Below, piece after piece: positions 14,401 to 27,780 of a DNA stretch of 64,000 bases. The notes under the pieces are model-generated. The model worked only from the letters and a program-made list of their open reading frames with translations. It had not been told where the DNA came from and searched no databases. Each line of letters begins with the position of its first letter. Positions within the stretch are counted from its first letter, which is position 1. Made by a program: the position numbers and the translations under genes. The stretch comes from Dirofilaria immitis (taxonomy: Eukaryota; Nematoda; Chromadorea; Rhabditida; Onchocercidae). The DNA is taken from positions 868,001 to 932,000 of the forward strand of contig JAKNDB010000104.1 of the NCBI GenBank assembly GCA_024305405.1, in the 5' to 3' direction.

Positions 14401-17400
14401 AAACATACTTCGACCAAGATTCGTTGGTATTTGAATTTGTTCCTTGAACAATTGTTTCTCTAAAATAAAAAGCCAGTATTGAAATTACCGAGTAAAACGA
14501 AAATAAAAAAGGTATGAAATAGCTTCCGGTTTTCAAAATTATCAGAAATTCATGAATAATGAATTTCAATAATGAATTAAACTTATGACTAGCTGAAAAC
14601 TCATTGCTAGTTTAATTGCATCCCGCCACAACGTTCATAAAAATAAAATAAAATTACTCTTTTGGAATAATTACTCAAGAAGGCGAAAGGTTTCAAACTC
14701 CGAAAAAACTTAGAAACAAATGCGCGTTTTATAAATTACTAAAAACTAAAATATTTAAATTAAATATGACAAATTTCCATTTGAAGGTAACTAAGTTTAC
14801 AAGATTTAAACAATTACAATTCTAAAATCAAAAAAGTTAATTCTCATAAGTTGAAATTAGATCGTGTGCATTTTTTATATAATGTATTTATATAATGTAT
14901 TTAAACATTTAAAAAAATGGAATGCAGAATTACGCAGTGTAAATCGAACACTTGCAATTAACATGCTATGGAAAAATGGCTCCTGCGTAAGGGTGAAACC
15001 TCGTGTTAGTGACAAATATTCCACATTAATCCGTTTCGGAAATTCTGCTAGTCTTTCACGACATCTAAAAACAACGAAATTCCGTTAAGATCAAAACTTT
15101 AACTTTAGTAAGCTGATACGAAAAAATAGAAAATCGATCAAATTATAGAATGATAACCTGTTTTCACTCATTAGTGTATCAGAGAGATGCAACAACTGAC
15201 GATCAAGTAAACTATGTATGCGATGGATTATGCGACTATGTACATCAAATCCTTGCATATCACTTACCTATAATTTTAAAAAATTGATAATAGAAAAAAT
15301 CAGCGACCTCAAGAGATCTTGATCAAAGTTAATTGGCAGATGACATTAACTCAAGTTACATATGTTTTGAATTGATTGAATTCAAATTTTTTGATAGAAT
15401 TAAAGAAAATAACATTAACCTGGTCAAGAATATTAATAAGCGGCCTATTTAGACAGATTGGTGTTGGACTGGAATATTTCACAATTTCTATTACTCCTTT
15501 TCTTGGTGCAAGAAATTTGTCCTGTAGAAAGAAAACTTTTCAACAACACTGATAAACCAAACCAAAATACATTTTTTAAAAAATAAAGAATAAAGATGAT
15601 GAAGTTTAAAAAGCAAAAGATAAAATAGGGTTCAGTTGCCCAAAAAAGACTAATCAGAAGAGCTTCGTCGGATTTCTATTCATCAATTTTCGTTAATTTT
15701 TAGTCTGTGTGGAAAGATTTACCGATTTCAATCAGTAAATGAAAACTGAGCAAGTTATACCTGAGATGGCCTAAATAATATATCTAAATCGTTCACTTTT
15801 CCAGTTATTCCATGTTTGTCCTCCAAACCATTTCCGTTCGGCCCATAATCGACGTTGCCTCAATGCCGGATCAACAGAAAGTACACCTTTTAAACCTCGA
15901 TATCTGAACTTTAACCGGAATTATTAATATTAATATCTTACTCAGTATTGATAAATACTTGATTCAAACCGAAAAGAATTATACGAAAGATTTCGAAAAA
16001 TATTGAAATTTTCATAACCTAAACTTAGTTTTTAAAATTTAGCTTTAATTGATCTCAACCTTTCTTCATTATCTATTCATATTTCCATTACCACTTTTCT
16101 TCAAAGGAATTAATTAATAATTAGAATCGTGAAATGCCGTTGACCGATAATGTTAATATCAACTTGAAATATCGCGATCTCATAAAATATAATGATACAC
16201 GAACAGATAGTTCTGATAATTCTAATAATTTCTTTTCAAAAAGTACTGAAGCTTTTCAGGCAAAATACACATATGTGATATACATGAGTGAAAAAGTACA
16301 TATAATTTAATTGTAAAAATTCAACATCCGCTTAATAAGTTATAATAACCGATTCAATTCGCCCTATGAATAGAAAATCATCCTTACTTGAAAGCAACTG
16401 GGTACACATTTGCCCAAGCCTAAATCCTCAGCGATTTGTTCGGCAAAATCTTCAGATAGTTTCCCGACACCATCTGAGAAAATGAATGGTTCACCACAAG
16501 AATCTTTGCCACCTATTACATCGTATGTTTTATTATATTTTTACGTCTCAAAATAACGTCACTTTCCTGAAATAAAAAATATGAGGAAAAAGTTAGAAGA
16601 ATATCAAAAACAGAGACTATCGTCATTCGAATTCAAGAAAAGAAGAAACGGATTGCAAATATCGTCATAAATCAAGTAGAAAAAATGGCTGAGCAAATAA
16701 TTCATTATCAATATTTAATTTTATGAATAGCATAAATTCAATAATGCTACCTTCGATTGTGTGAAGCATTGCCCCATTCGCGACATTAATTTCGGAATAT
16801 TAGTACAATCAAATTTTCCAAGTTTGTTACGAATGGTTTGTACTTTACCATCATTACCATCATTAAAAAAATAGCACCCATTGTCACGCATTTGAGAATT
16901 TGATGAAGCCAAGTAAACAAAATGACAATCTGAAAAAAAAAAAAAAAAGAAAAATAACATATAATGAATTAAACTCAATATGAACAATACTAAAAATATC
17001 ATAATGTACTAAAAATACCATATTGCAACTTCTAAAGCAAAATTGATGATAGTTTCTTAATGAATTAAAGACATTAAAGAAAAGAATAAATTCCAATTTC
17101 TCATCACGAAGAAAAATATGGATACTGAAAAAGAAGTTTAACAGAGACATTGATCTGATCCGGGACGACTGCTTTTTGCTATACGGCGCATTTTAGCTGA
17201 TGATTTTATGTAGGAATACGCTCTCAATATTATTCTGTTTGTCAAACATAGCAGTAGTAATAGCTACCGGTAACTACTGTTTAGCAAAATGTTTACCAAA
17301 TTTATGAGTTCATTTATTACATCTTATTTATTAATACTACATTCACATTAATGAAAATATCTTACTTGATATATAAATTCCATGTAGTAAGCAATTATGA

Positions 17401-20400
17401 ACTGTTGTTTCAATGACATATAATCCAGCATTGCTACGTCTCAAATGTGTACCATCATCATCACGAAACTGAATCCGTAACGCACCATCACCACTTTCGT
17501 CGAATTCACGCAATACGCGATTTCCCATCAGCAATTCCGGAACCACCAGCAGCATTCGAGTTGGTGTTATTATAGCCTGATTGCCATTAATAAATTAAAT
17601 AAATCAACAATATATATAGATTTATATTTCAATAATAAAGCATTCTGAGCCAGATATATTTTTATTTGGCGATATTTTTTAAATCTATAATCAGTTCAAT
17701 AGTTCATTTTTCTCTTTACAATATGAAGAAGCTAGAAACAAGTATTAAGAAAAATTCCAAAACCTTTCGAACACGTTGAAATCCTTCGTCGACACTTCTT
17801 TCCTGAATCTCAGCAAGCAAATCCTTCTTTACAAAAATACTGTTATATATGCGATCAAACGCACTTATCAATGGTGGTATGTTTTTCATTTCGTCGACCA
17901 TATTGATTAAACGCTCCAACACTTCTAGTGTTATCTTTAATATAAGTGACTAGAGACCAGAAGAGGTAATTAATTATTATCAATTCTTATTTTAAAAAAA
18001 TGGAAATTATTATTATTGAATTCAATTTCAACAAAGTACTTAAGACCATAGGAACACAAGTAATTATAATAAAAATATGGAACAAATAAGAAGGATAAGT
18101 TCTACAGTGATAGCGGAGAAAGTTCACTCGTTTCTCAGCCTTTATTTTTATTTTTCATTAAAACTGAAACAAGTTTTAAAAATTTTTTTGCTAACTGAAA
18201 ATAAAAACGAACGTAACCATAACGAAAATGAAAAAAAAGAAAAAAACTCACAGGTTCGTCCTGTTCGTAATTCGCCACTACATGTGTTAGAAAATCATTT
18301 CTTGACTCATCAGTTGTCTGAAAAAAATTAAATCAGAAGCTGTTTGTGATTAAATTTGCTTCGCACACCATATTGAGAGTCAAATACGTCTTATCAACCT
18401 CAATTCATAACTTTAATTCCTAATTTTTTTTAAAGAAATTAAAACAGAAGTAATATCTTGAGAAGAGTTTTAAAAAATATATAAATGTAATGAAGTAAGA
18501 AATAGTAATTACGAAGCAAACGATTGACAAATGGTTCGGATAAATCAAGCAGTTTCAAATTTTGACTCTTCTAAATTAAAATTAGCGAAAATTTTGAAAA
18601 AACTGCAAACTTTATAAATAATTATGTGCGTACCAGTAACTGATCTTTTACAACAGCGCCACGTGAGAATAATGCTGCAACTAAATATTCCAGTCCAAAG
18701 GAGAGTGATTGGAATGTCTCGGACCAATACTTATCAACTTTTGGTTCCACAGGCAGATACGATTGGCTGTTTTCCAGAATTTCCTCTTCTTTAGCACATT
18801 TTCGATAGTCACAACCAATTATTCGAACTGGCAATGCCGCATAGCTAAAATTAATTAAGTCATCTGCACAACCTATATATTTATTTTATACATGCTTTTC
18901 TCAAATTTGACTGAACACAAAATGATTACTTGCTAATTGAAAGCAGTCTGTGATGTAGAAACTAGCAAAAATTGAAAAGCACTTACTAATAGAATCGTGA
19001 TAAATTGTCAAATTCCACGTATATTTATTTTAATATTATATGCTAGTTCTAATTCTTAATCTAATCAAATTTTATCAATCATTAACGTTGGAAGTGATAG
19101 ACTTTCTTACTTCTTGAAAGAAAAATTCATATTGCTTACTTATCCACGGAAAAATATGAATGCTGCACATTGGCAAACTCAATTGGAAGATTCACACGTG
19201 CATGTAATCTGCTCAATAATCTATATAATAGATTATCCTAAAAGATAAAAATAAAATTTTAATAATCAAAGTAAAATTGCAAGAAATGAAATCATAGCAA
19301 ATATAAAGAAATAAATATAAAAGAAATAAATGTAAAAGAAATAAACCTATATCTAGTAATGAAAGTATAAAAATAAAGGTATCAAAACTATTCTTACATC
19401 CATCATTTCCGTAAACTGCAAACAAAAGACAGGGCTATCATTGATAGCCATAATTGCTGAACCATTATCTTTTTTTCATTATCTCTTTCCGGATAAAATC
19501 TACAAATAAATTCTAATCGTTCTGAAATTTGAACTCCGCTCCTAGAATTTAAAATAGCATTTATTTTAAGCAAAAAGAAAAAATCACGCTAATTTTACAT
19601 TTCGGTATTAGTAAGAAATAAGTAACGGATATGATCGCGATTGCTCTTTCTCCAGATCACAGATGTAGCAAAGTTCATCACTAACCTGAATCGATCACTT
19701 ATTATTTCTACTTTCATTTTTCGCAACGAATTCACTTTGTGACGAAATCTACGTATTTCAGGAGGATAATTCAGATGGAAATAAATTCGAGTCACGTAAG
19801 TTCCACAGTGGCGAACTTTTGTGTCGACTAAAATGCGACGTAAAGAAGAATAACGAACCTGAAAACGTATACAACTCTTTGATAATAATTACTGTAAAAT
19901 AATTTCTTATATTTATTATTTATAAATTATTAGTAATTGTATCTATCATTCATTCATGAAGAATTAAAAGTTTAACGATATAAACTATTCAAAGTAAATA
20001 TGAAACCACCATTATACAGCTGTCTATACCGTCAGAATTAACCAGTCGTATATAGTTACATTCCTAACCAGTCAGATTTTGAGAATCAAAACTGGAATGT
20101 AACGAAAGACTATGTAGAATGCACTTATTATCAATAAATAGAAATCCCACGAAAATAAGTTGCTAGTGTTGTGTCATATACTATTTACATTAGCATTGTA
20201 TTTAAGAGGAACACAACAAAACGAAGAATCTAAGCTCAAATTTAAAAAAAGAAAAATTTGATTTTCGAAATCAGCAATAAAAATAATGATGGATGATATC
20301 ATAACAATGATAAGCCGGGAAGTTATTATCAACAAAGATCCCACTTTTAGAGCGAACATTGACCCCTCCACAAGATTTTCATTGTTCGTATTGCACATTT

Positions 20401-22991
20401 CTCGGATTTTATATCCACACCTTTGCGAAATATTATCTACAAAAGAATTTGTAAAAGAAATTTTCAACCATTTATCGATTCAAATTTAAGAATTAAATGC
20501 CCAAATACTATTCAATTTTATACATATGGATTTCAATAGATTTCATTTCTAATAGTTCAGCCAACCATCCTATGAAAACCTTTCCTAAATAGTTAGACCT
20601 GCACTGTAAAATAATAGAATGGAAAACAAAACATTTTAAACTGCACTATATCTTCATAAAACAGTCTGATATAACAAATGGTTGGTTGTCATTAATCTTA
20701 AAATATAATACTAAAACATATTAAATACCAATAAATTTATAGATTCTATCAATATTCGATTGCTTTTAGTGCTATAACAATCAATATAATTTGTCATTAA
20801 TCTTAAAATATAACACCTAGAACATATTAAATGCTAACTTAATTTTAGTGGAAATAAATTCATTCGTCCTAACTTTGCTTGTTCGAAGAAAAAAAAAGAC
20901 CAAATTGTCACTTTCTGTCATCAACCAAAACATAAAAACTGCACTGAAGATTTTTATTGTCTTCATCTCTTGACAACTCTAATTAATTAAATCCATCACA
21001 CAACACTTCAGTTTGATTTCAGTAAAAGTACAAAAAACAAACCATCTAAAATAGGAAACCGTACGATAAATATATTTTGGTCGTGTTCAAAATCAACGTA
21101 CATCGGAGTACGCACATCATGGGATGATAACTTTGTTAACAGTTCAATTTTTTTTCCATTAATTTCGTTTCATCTTTTGGCATTTCTCGAGTGAAATGCG
21201 AGTAAATGTTCGGAATCGAGTAAATTCCCATGATGGATAGAATTTACACCAATTTGAAGCTCAGCTGATCTAATAAAATATATTTTTAAAAAGAATTTTG
21301 GACTTGTACTTCTCTTAGTTGACAACGGCGACGAAAAACAACCATCGATAGAAACTTTTAGAAGCAAATCGAAATAATAAACTGAGCTGACTAATCAATA
21401 TATTCTAATAATGAGGATTAATATGCCTAATTTTTTGAGAACAAAATTGCTGAGATTAATATCAAGGAAAAATAGGCACACTAAAGTTATTTGATGAAGA
21501 CTATTGCCAAAAAATCTACAACAATCTAAATGAAGGTAAATGACATAAGATAGTGAAATTTTCGAAGATAACGAATTGTGAAGCCGTTAGAATGAATCTA
21601 AAAAGTGTCTGATTAGCTCATATTTTAATTCTTGAAAATGATAAAGAAAAAAACTAATTATAGGGTTTGGACTAGTAACAGTGCAAACAATAAAATAACA
21701 TCTCTCGCGAAATTCCTAAAGTATCTCTTCCACATAAAATTTTATGATTTTGCCTGATTTCAAATCTACTTTTAGATTTCATTTGTTTTTCAAGAAACTT
21801 TTGCGATATGAACTAAAACAATTTTTAAAAAACAAACAAGCAATCTTCCATGAAAAACCACGCTCCGACGCTTGAAGTGTAGGTGCATGCTTTCCAGAAA
21901 ATCCACTAGTTAAAGATTGAAACGATGAAGCCATTTTGAGAAATGTTCGCTCCCATAAAGAAGACATTACCTATTAAAAAACCAAATTAAGATGTGGCGA
22001 CAAAAAAACAAGGAATAGGTAGAGCTTAGTTAAATCGATAATTTTATTCAATGCTTAAGGAATAAATATTATACATGAGGATATATTTCAAATTTATTGG
22101 TAAAACTCACCCATTTATGAATTAAAAATCCAATTCTAACTCTAAATATTACTAATATTTTAGTTCAAACCAACGCTCTGAAGGCTTATGTATAACTATA
22201 AATTATAATCAAAATTTATAGCATAATTAAAGAATAAGAAAGTCAAAATATCAGAAAAACAAAACAAAACTATTTAGAAAAATACTGTTTTCATTCCTTG
22301 TTAAAAAGAAATGAAAAGTTAAAAAAATTAGTTAGGCCAGAAAAATAATAAAAGTTAATGAACGAAATATGTCTCACTCATAATGGAAACAAAAAAGAAC
22401 GAAAAATTTTGAAAAGGAAAACACAATGAAAGGGAAAAATAATGAAAAATAAAAAACCAAAGAAAAAATATTTTTCTTTCAAAATTTCTGACAAGAAGAA
22501 GACCTACATCGACGCGAAGTTCAATCCATGGACTTCCATAATCATGTATTTCAACTCGATGTTCAGTAATATCACGTCCAACTATTAGATTCTTTTCTGA
22601 TATTCCAATTTTCTACAATATTAATTTTATATGTCTGTATGATAAAATTGCTTCTCTGCCATATCCACAGCGAGAAATATGGTGAAAGCAATTTGCCGGA
22701 ATCACAAGTAATTTTTTCTTTTAGAATAATGAGCAATGTATTAAAATGCAAAATAGAATTTGCTGTATCATATTATTCATCTCAATTCGGCATAACAAAT
22801 CACTTGTCGACAAGCTATGTCGATGCATTCGATTCAAATTTTATTACGCAATCTTAAAAGCTTACAGGTATAATATTTTTCAACTGTGCAATCAATTCAA
22901 AATCCTGAGATAGCAAGATAATGTTCACATGCAATGGTTCTACCCATCTTTTAATTCCATTTCTTTCGTCAAACTTTCCGTGTACTGCCAT
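8432..22991 (-). CDS. RNA-dependent RNA polymerase, EGO-1/RRF-1/RRF-3 family (frame broken in several places)
   Basis: This family copies RNA templates to make secondary siRNAs (22G/26G classes) in nematode RNA interference and germline gene control. About 25 exons can be followed. Exon 1 is 22866-22991 (ATG at 22991, 42 codons, start MAVHGKFDERNG) and exon 2 is 22508-22612. Later exons carry family blocks: RIYFHLNYPPEIRR (near 19.75 kb), FGLEYLVAALFSRGAVVKDQ (18.7 kb), MGNRVLREFD and FRDDDGTHLRR (17.5 kb), NIPKLMSRMGQCFTQSK (16.8 kb), GEPFIFSDGVGKLSEDF (16.45 kb), RSMFGILDETGLLQYGQIFV (14.4 kb), VVVFPQHGPRPHTDEMAG (13.75 kb), then the catalytic SDLDGDEYSVIWDD with its three aspartates (codons at 13380-13403). 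The C-terminal part continues through EPSYVSTRLVGQLFR (12.2 kb) and SFPWIAWDILADIKR (10.8 kb) to a stop at 8432-8434. Expected length is about 1,600-1,700 residues, typical for the family. Frame changes inside conserved blocks near 21.21, 15.86, 13.80 and 9.58 kb, and possibly 19.47 kb, mean the sequence as given does not encode one open protein. Which paralogue it is cannot be decided by eye. Confidence 0.9.
20687..20833. repeat. Direct repeat pair in an RdRP intron
   Basis: A 43-bp segment beginning TTGTCATTAATCTTAAAATA occurs at 20687-20729 and again, with a few substitutions, at 20791-20833. The copies are 104 bp apart in the same orientation. The sequence lies in a non-coding part of the RdRP gene, so it is most simply a local duplication. 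Confidence 0.75.
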
Positions 22992-23372
22992 TGTCTATCT
23001 GAAATTATTTTAAAGAAATTTGTTCTTTTTAAAATATAAACAGATCAGCAACAAAGTAATGCAGCATAATTACATAAGAGTTTTCGGAATGTGACGTATT
23101 TATTTGACTGACTTCATCAGGTAACTTCTCACGTACTCTAAATTTTTCAACTTTTTTGCGCGTTCATTTTTTTCTGTACGGATTTAACGTTATATTTTTT
23201 CTGTACTGATTTAACTAATTTTAAGAATGCAACGTAGAATACCTTATCCATCCGGTTCTTACCGCTTTTGAAAAATACTAACGACTGGACTCTTTGTAAA
23301 ATCTTTACCAGATTCAAAATATAAAATCATGAATAAACAGAACAAGAAATAATAACATCCATAAGTGATTTA

Positions 23373-26300
23373 TCACAAATTTATTCGAAGCACATAAATT
23401 TCGCCATCATCCGTGGCACAAGTAAGCAGCCTGTTTTCAAGAGGATTCCAGCTCAAACAATTGATTTCTGAAGAAATTTTTTTATCACATTCTTCTAGAA
23501 TTGGGCTGCCTGTCGAATTACTTAAGCGATACAATCTGAAAACAGAGTAAAGAAAACGTCACACATTATCATTAATTCATGACCTACCAACATCCAGCGC
23601 GTTTGATTTCAATATATAAATTTAAGAACATAACTTTGAAGAGGATCACGTGATGAAGTTGCTATTGAAATCTATTACAAATTGATAAGATCTGATGCAA
23701 TCATGATGATCTAATGGTATGATTCTATGACTGACAGAGAAGACAGAGACTGCAATGATAATTTCTATTTGAAAATATAAAGAATGTTGCTAACAATAAA
23801 TTATGCGAAAGAAAACGGCGAAACATACAGTATACGTTTAAATCAAACTTTTCGGAAATGGCAAACCTTATTTCGCTATCTCCTCCACCGACAGCAATAA
23901 TCCCATGTAACTTATTCCATGAAACTGAATATAGTGGCCATTTTGTATTCAAGCACACACTTGTTACCTTATTCCATTTACTTTTTGATGCCGCTAAATT
24001 TGTTTCTTGCCTCATCCAAATCTAAAAATATCATGAGCTGATTACTCCATGAACAAAATTTCAGAAATGGATAATTTTTACTACCAAGCGATAAAAAGAT
24101 TTAATCATAGAATGAAAGAGTCTTAAATTGATTCACTCCATCGAACATACGTCCCTTTTACTATTATTTTAATTCCGTAGCTCAGAGAGTGCGCCTATTC
24201 CGTTCATTCTATCCATATTTAATATCGTAGCTCAGAGTTAAATTATACATCCTTTTTGCACTCAGGATTTCCATAGTGAGCACTGGAAATTTTTGTTAAA
24301 ACACCTGATAGATCGATAATTATCCCTCAATTGCAATGATACTGAATACCATAAGCATAAACTTTTCGTGAGAAATGTCAAGTTGCAAGAGATTTGGTTT
24401 AGCAGAAATAAAATTCATCATAATGCAGAGTATGATATACTTTTATTCAAAAAATTGGATTTCGCAGATAAAAATCTCACATTGACATTGAAATCAGCCC
24501 CTACAGTTACAAGAGAGTTACCATCATCTGAAAAATCAGCTGACCATACGGTCGATTCGTGCGCATTATCGATTTTTTGTTGAGTTATCCAATCCTCACC
24601 ATCAAAGCGATAAAATCGAATGGAACAATCATAACCACATGATACGAGTAGCTAAACCGCACTATTACAGGATTAATTAATGAAGAAAGACTTTTTAGAA
24701 AAAATAATAGAAAAAGTCCGAATAAGAATTCGAAATACAGTTCGTCTAATATTAATAGAATAAACAATGAAGATTTTTGCAATAACTTGAAGAATATGTT
24801 TATGAGACGTTAATCACTGCTTCTAATTACTCAGTGACTTTATATAAAAAAGAAAACATTTTAAGATGTTCGATTTAGTAAGTACCTCATCAACTGGATG
24901 CCACACCACAAATTTAACGTCTTGTGTGTGAGATTGTAAAATCGCTGCAACTTCGAAATCCTCGCCTTCGTCTACTGAAATTCATTTATTTAAAGAAAGA
25001 AAAATTCAAAAACGTGCAAATAACATTTTTTGATTTAAATTTATCAACTACTTACATTGCCAAAACCAAACTGATTTATCGCGGCTGCAAGTTGCTAAAT
25101 ATTCACCAGATGCTGAAAACGCACAGCACTTCACTTCATTCTCATGTCCTTCCAAACGATTGATTTCTTCGTAATCATTACTACAGAAGAGAAATTTGAC
25201 ATGAATCATATCTTTTTTCAAGTAAACGAATTTTTAAATTTTACATGTGATGACTGTAAGAATCATTTTTCTAGAAATATCAGCATTTGACCTAATTTTT
25301 ATTGCAGGTTTTAGTCGAAGTTAAAAATTAACCTTTCATCAGAACAGAAAAGATATATTTTATAAGTAGTTCACCATATGAACAACAACATCACTGCAGA
25401 TTCTAGAGCAGCCCGAGATTCAAATTCTCTTGTAAACATCAATTTCAACAAATGGGATAACTTATCAATTTGTTATAATCACAACTTGCTATTATAACAG
25501 TACTTTGTTTCCAAAAAACTTGAACAAAACTTAAAATTTAAATAATTTTTGCCTGACAATAACTTGATACTTACTTGCATAATTGATGTATGACGATAGC
25601 GGCATCAAAACCAGTCGAAGCTAAGAATTTATCACTTGGTGAAAATGCAACATGTCGAATAGCTCTACTATGAGATCCTTTTATTGTTCCAGAATGCGCC
25701 AAATACGGTGCATCTAAACTTTTTTCTAAATTTTCTGGATAAAAATTCTATGGATCTACACTAAAAAATTAATCGAGACAGTGTTTATAATTGCTCAACA
25801 TTTACATTACACCCGTATACGTCCAAATTTAATTTAAGAAATATGTTTATGAATATCTTTCATAAACAAACGCATGACTGCATTTTAAAGTCATCGATCA
25901 ACATGTGTAGAGAAAATTTCCGAATCTTTCTGTTCTCATATGCGAGCATACTTAGAAACGCATATTGAAATCTCTTTTATGAATGGTAATCAAAATAGTT
26001 TCTCATATGTACTCCATGTGATTTAAAAATGATTATACAATAAGTATCGATCTCTGCATTTCTTGCCTCAAAAATTTGGAAACTTCATGTTAGCTTAAAC
26101 AAAATATAAAATCAAAATAAATAACGTCTTGAACAATGATTATTCAGTAATAGAATGTAATTTTATGACTAAATAAGAGATGAAAATCTCCAAATCTTCT
26201 TATCTCTCCTAAAATCTTTCCATAATCAACTCATTAGCAAGAACTTTTTGATGAAATACAAAAATGCAAACAAAAAATTTGAAAACAATAAGAGGCTAAA

Positions 26301-26445
26301 AATCACCATCAATATATTTCCATAATTTAATCGTCTTATCATCACCGCAACTTGCAAGCGTCGTCCCGGTATGATTCCACTGTACGCACCATACACGACA
26401 TGCTACGTCATACGAATGATTTACTTCACTCACATCACTGATCAT
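23373..26445 (-). CDS. CIAO1: CIAO1-like WD40 protein of cytosolic iron-sulfur assembly
   Basis: CIAO1 is the WD40 scaffold of the cytosolic iron-sulfur targeting complex, which hands Fe-S clusters to nuclear and cytosolic enzymes. Start ATG is at 26443-26445, 16 bases after a strong acceptor (CTTCAG), a layout expected for a trans-spliced 5' end. Seven exons are seen: 26307-26445, about 25590-25725, 25062-25195, 24890-24976, 24470-24655, 23872-24020 and 23373-23535. Each carries part of a beta-propeller blade: [52 protein letters not shown] followed by [67 protein letters not shown], and a last blade ending [12 protein letters not shown]. The order and wording of the blades match the CIAO1 family rather than a generic WD40 protein, in particular [14 protein letters not shown] and HTQDVK..VWHP. 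Frame is kept across every junction. Its stop is 382 bp upstream of the RdRP start on the same strand. Confidence 0.88.
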
Positions 26446-27073
26446 TTTGTATACAACACTTCTGAAGCATATAGGAAATTAATTATAAGATCATCGTGCA
26501 TTCCATAATTATCTATTATCCTTTGCAGAAAAATCAGAATCAATCACACTAGAAATCAATAAATCTAGCACAACGGCATCTCAGTGACAGTTTAACATTT
26601 TTAATGGCAACAATTAAACAGAAATAAGAATTATGAAAAATTCAAAGGAATAGGAATAGCCATTCCGAATGCAGACGGATACTTTACAGCTATGTGTTAA
26701 TCCCAACTTCGCAAGGATATGATATTTTTATTCAATAAAGACAACAATCGCCATTATGATCCAATTTTTCATTTTAAGCCTACAATATCACGGGAAACAA
26801 ACGGAGGCTACATAAGCAACCATATAATTAATTCACCAGTAATGAAATATTTCTAAGAATATTCATTGAAAATATATCCATTAATCATGGCAAAAGAATA
26901 AGTTTATAAAATACACTTAGTTCCAATAATCATAAGATTTTTGATGTAATCATGATACGCAAAACAAATTAAATAAATGGGTATAAGTAAAATCTCAAGG
27001 GTATATATATACTCTTTTAAAATAAAACCATGTCACAGAAAAGCAATAACAAATACTCTTTATCTTAAAATGA

Positions 27074-27267
27074 TGAATTGAATTATAATTACGACTTATT
27101 GTAATTATAATTATGACTTATGGAACGACATATAATTATAACTTATAGAACGAATAATTATAATAAAACACCTACGAAACCAGATAACATTTTTCACCTT
27201 TGTGCGTAGTAGATAAAATGAAAAGTTCGTAGACTGCTAATATAATAGTTGAGAACTTTTCATTTTA
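27074..27267. repeat. AT-rich tandem array followed by a dispersed hairpin element (copy 1)
   Basis: From about 27074 to 27160 a unit like AATTATAATTATGACTTATG is repeated imperfectly. Directly after it lies a 70-bp segment (27155-27224) that recurs at 31926-31995. Its right end forms a perfect 15-bp inverted repeat, TAAAATGAAAAGTTC at 27214-27228 and its complement at 27253-27267, with a 24-base loop. The element sits between the FRMD8 stop and the CIAO1 start. It could be a small non-autonomous mobile element or a folded RNA segment. Confidence 0.6.
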
Positions 27268-27780
27268 GTCGGCATATTTTTAAATCATAAAAATAAACTG
27301 CATTTATTAACTTTTTTAATAAAATATTTTCGAATCAAATACTATGATTCCAATTGACAATCTTGTATTTTGATAAAAACATTTCTTTGAAGTAACACAT
27401 TATCATCATTTTATGTCTTTCACGAACAAAATCTTTTGGTATCAAAAAAATCATTAAAACTAATAAGGAACAAGGAATGGACTAATCCTCTTCACTTCCC
27501 TCTCTTTCCAATTTAAAATTCCTTGAATAGCTAATCATTACATCAACAATTAATACAGCTACTTACAGCTAGACCAAAATTTCTCCATTGTTTATGAACG
27601 AGAATATATGACAAAGAAATCGAAAAAGAATAATACAGAAACAATAATTTCCATAATTAAAAAATATTTACAGAATTGTCAGAAAAATGATATTTCAGAA
27701 GAAATCAAAGATGATTTATTTATATGAAAAAAAAAGCATTTGACATTCATCAATAAAATGAATCCTAGGAAATTACATTA

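Noticed and set aside
19309..19346. AAAGAAATAAATRT-type short tandem units in an RdRP intron
   Set aside because: Low-complexity A-rich sequence of a kind common across the window; not worth a separate feature.
20286..20489. Plus-strand 67-codon frame
   Set aside because: It is the shadow of an RdRP exon on the opposite strand (WLKISFTNSF onwards).
24175..24236. Repeated CGTAGCTCAGAG as possible tRNA A boxes
   Set aside because: No matching B box or cloverleaf nearby. The two copies lie in a CIAO1 intron and look like a short duplication.
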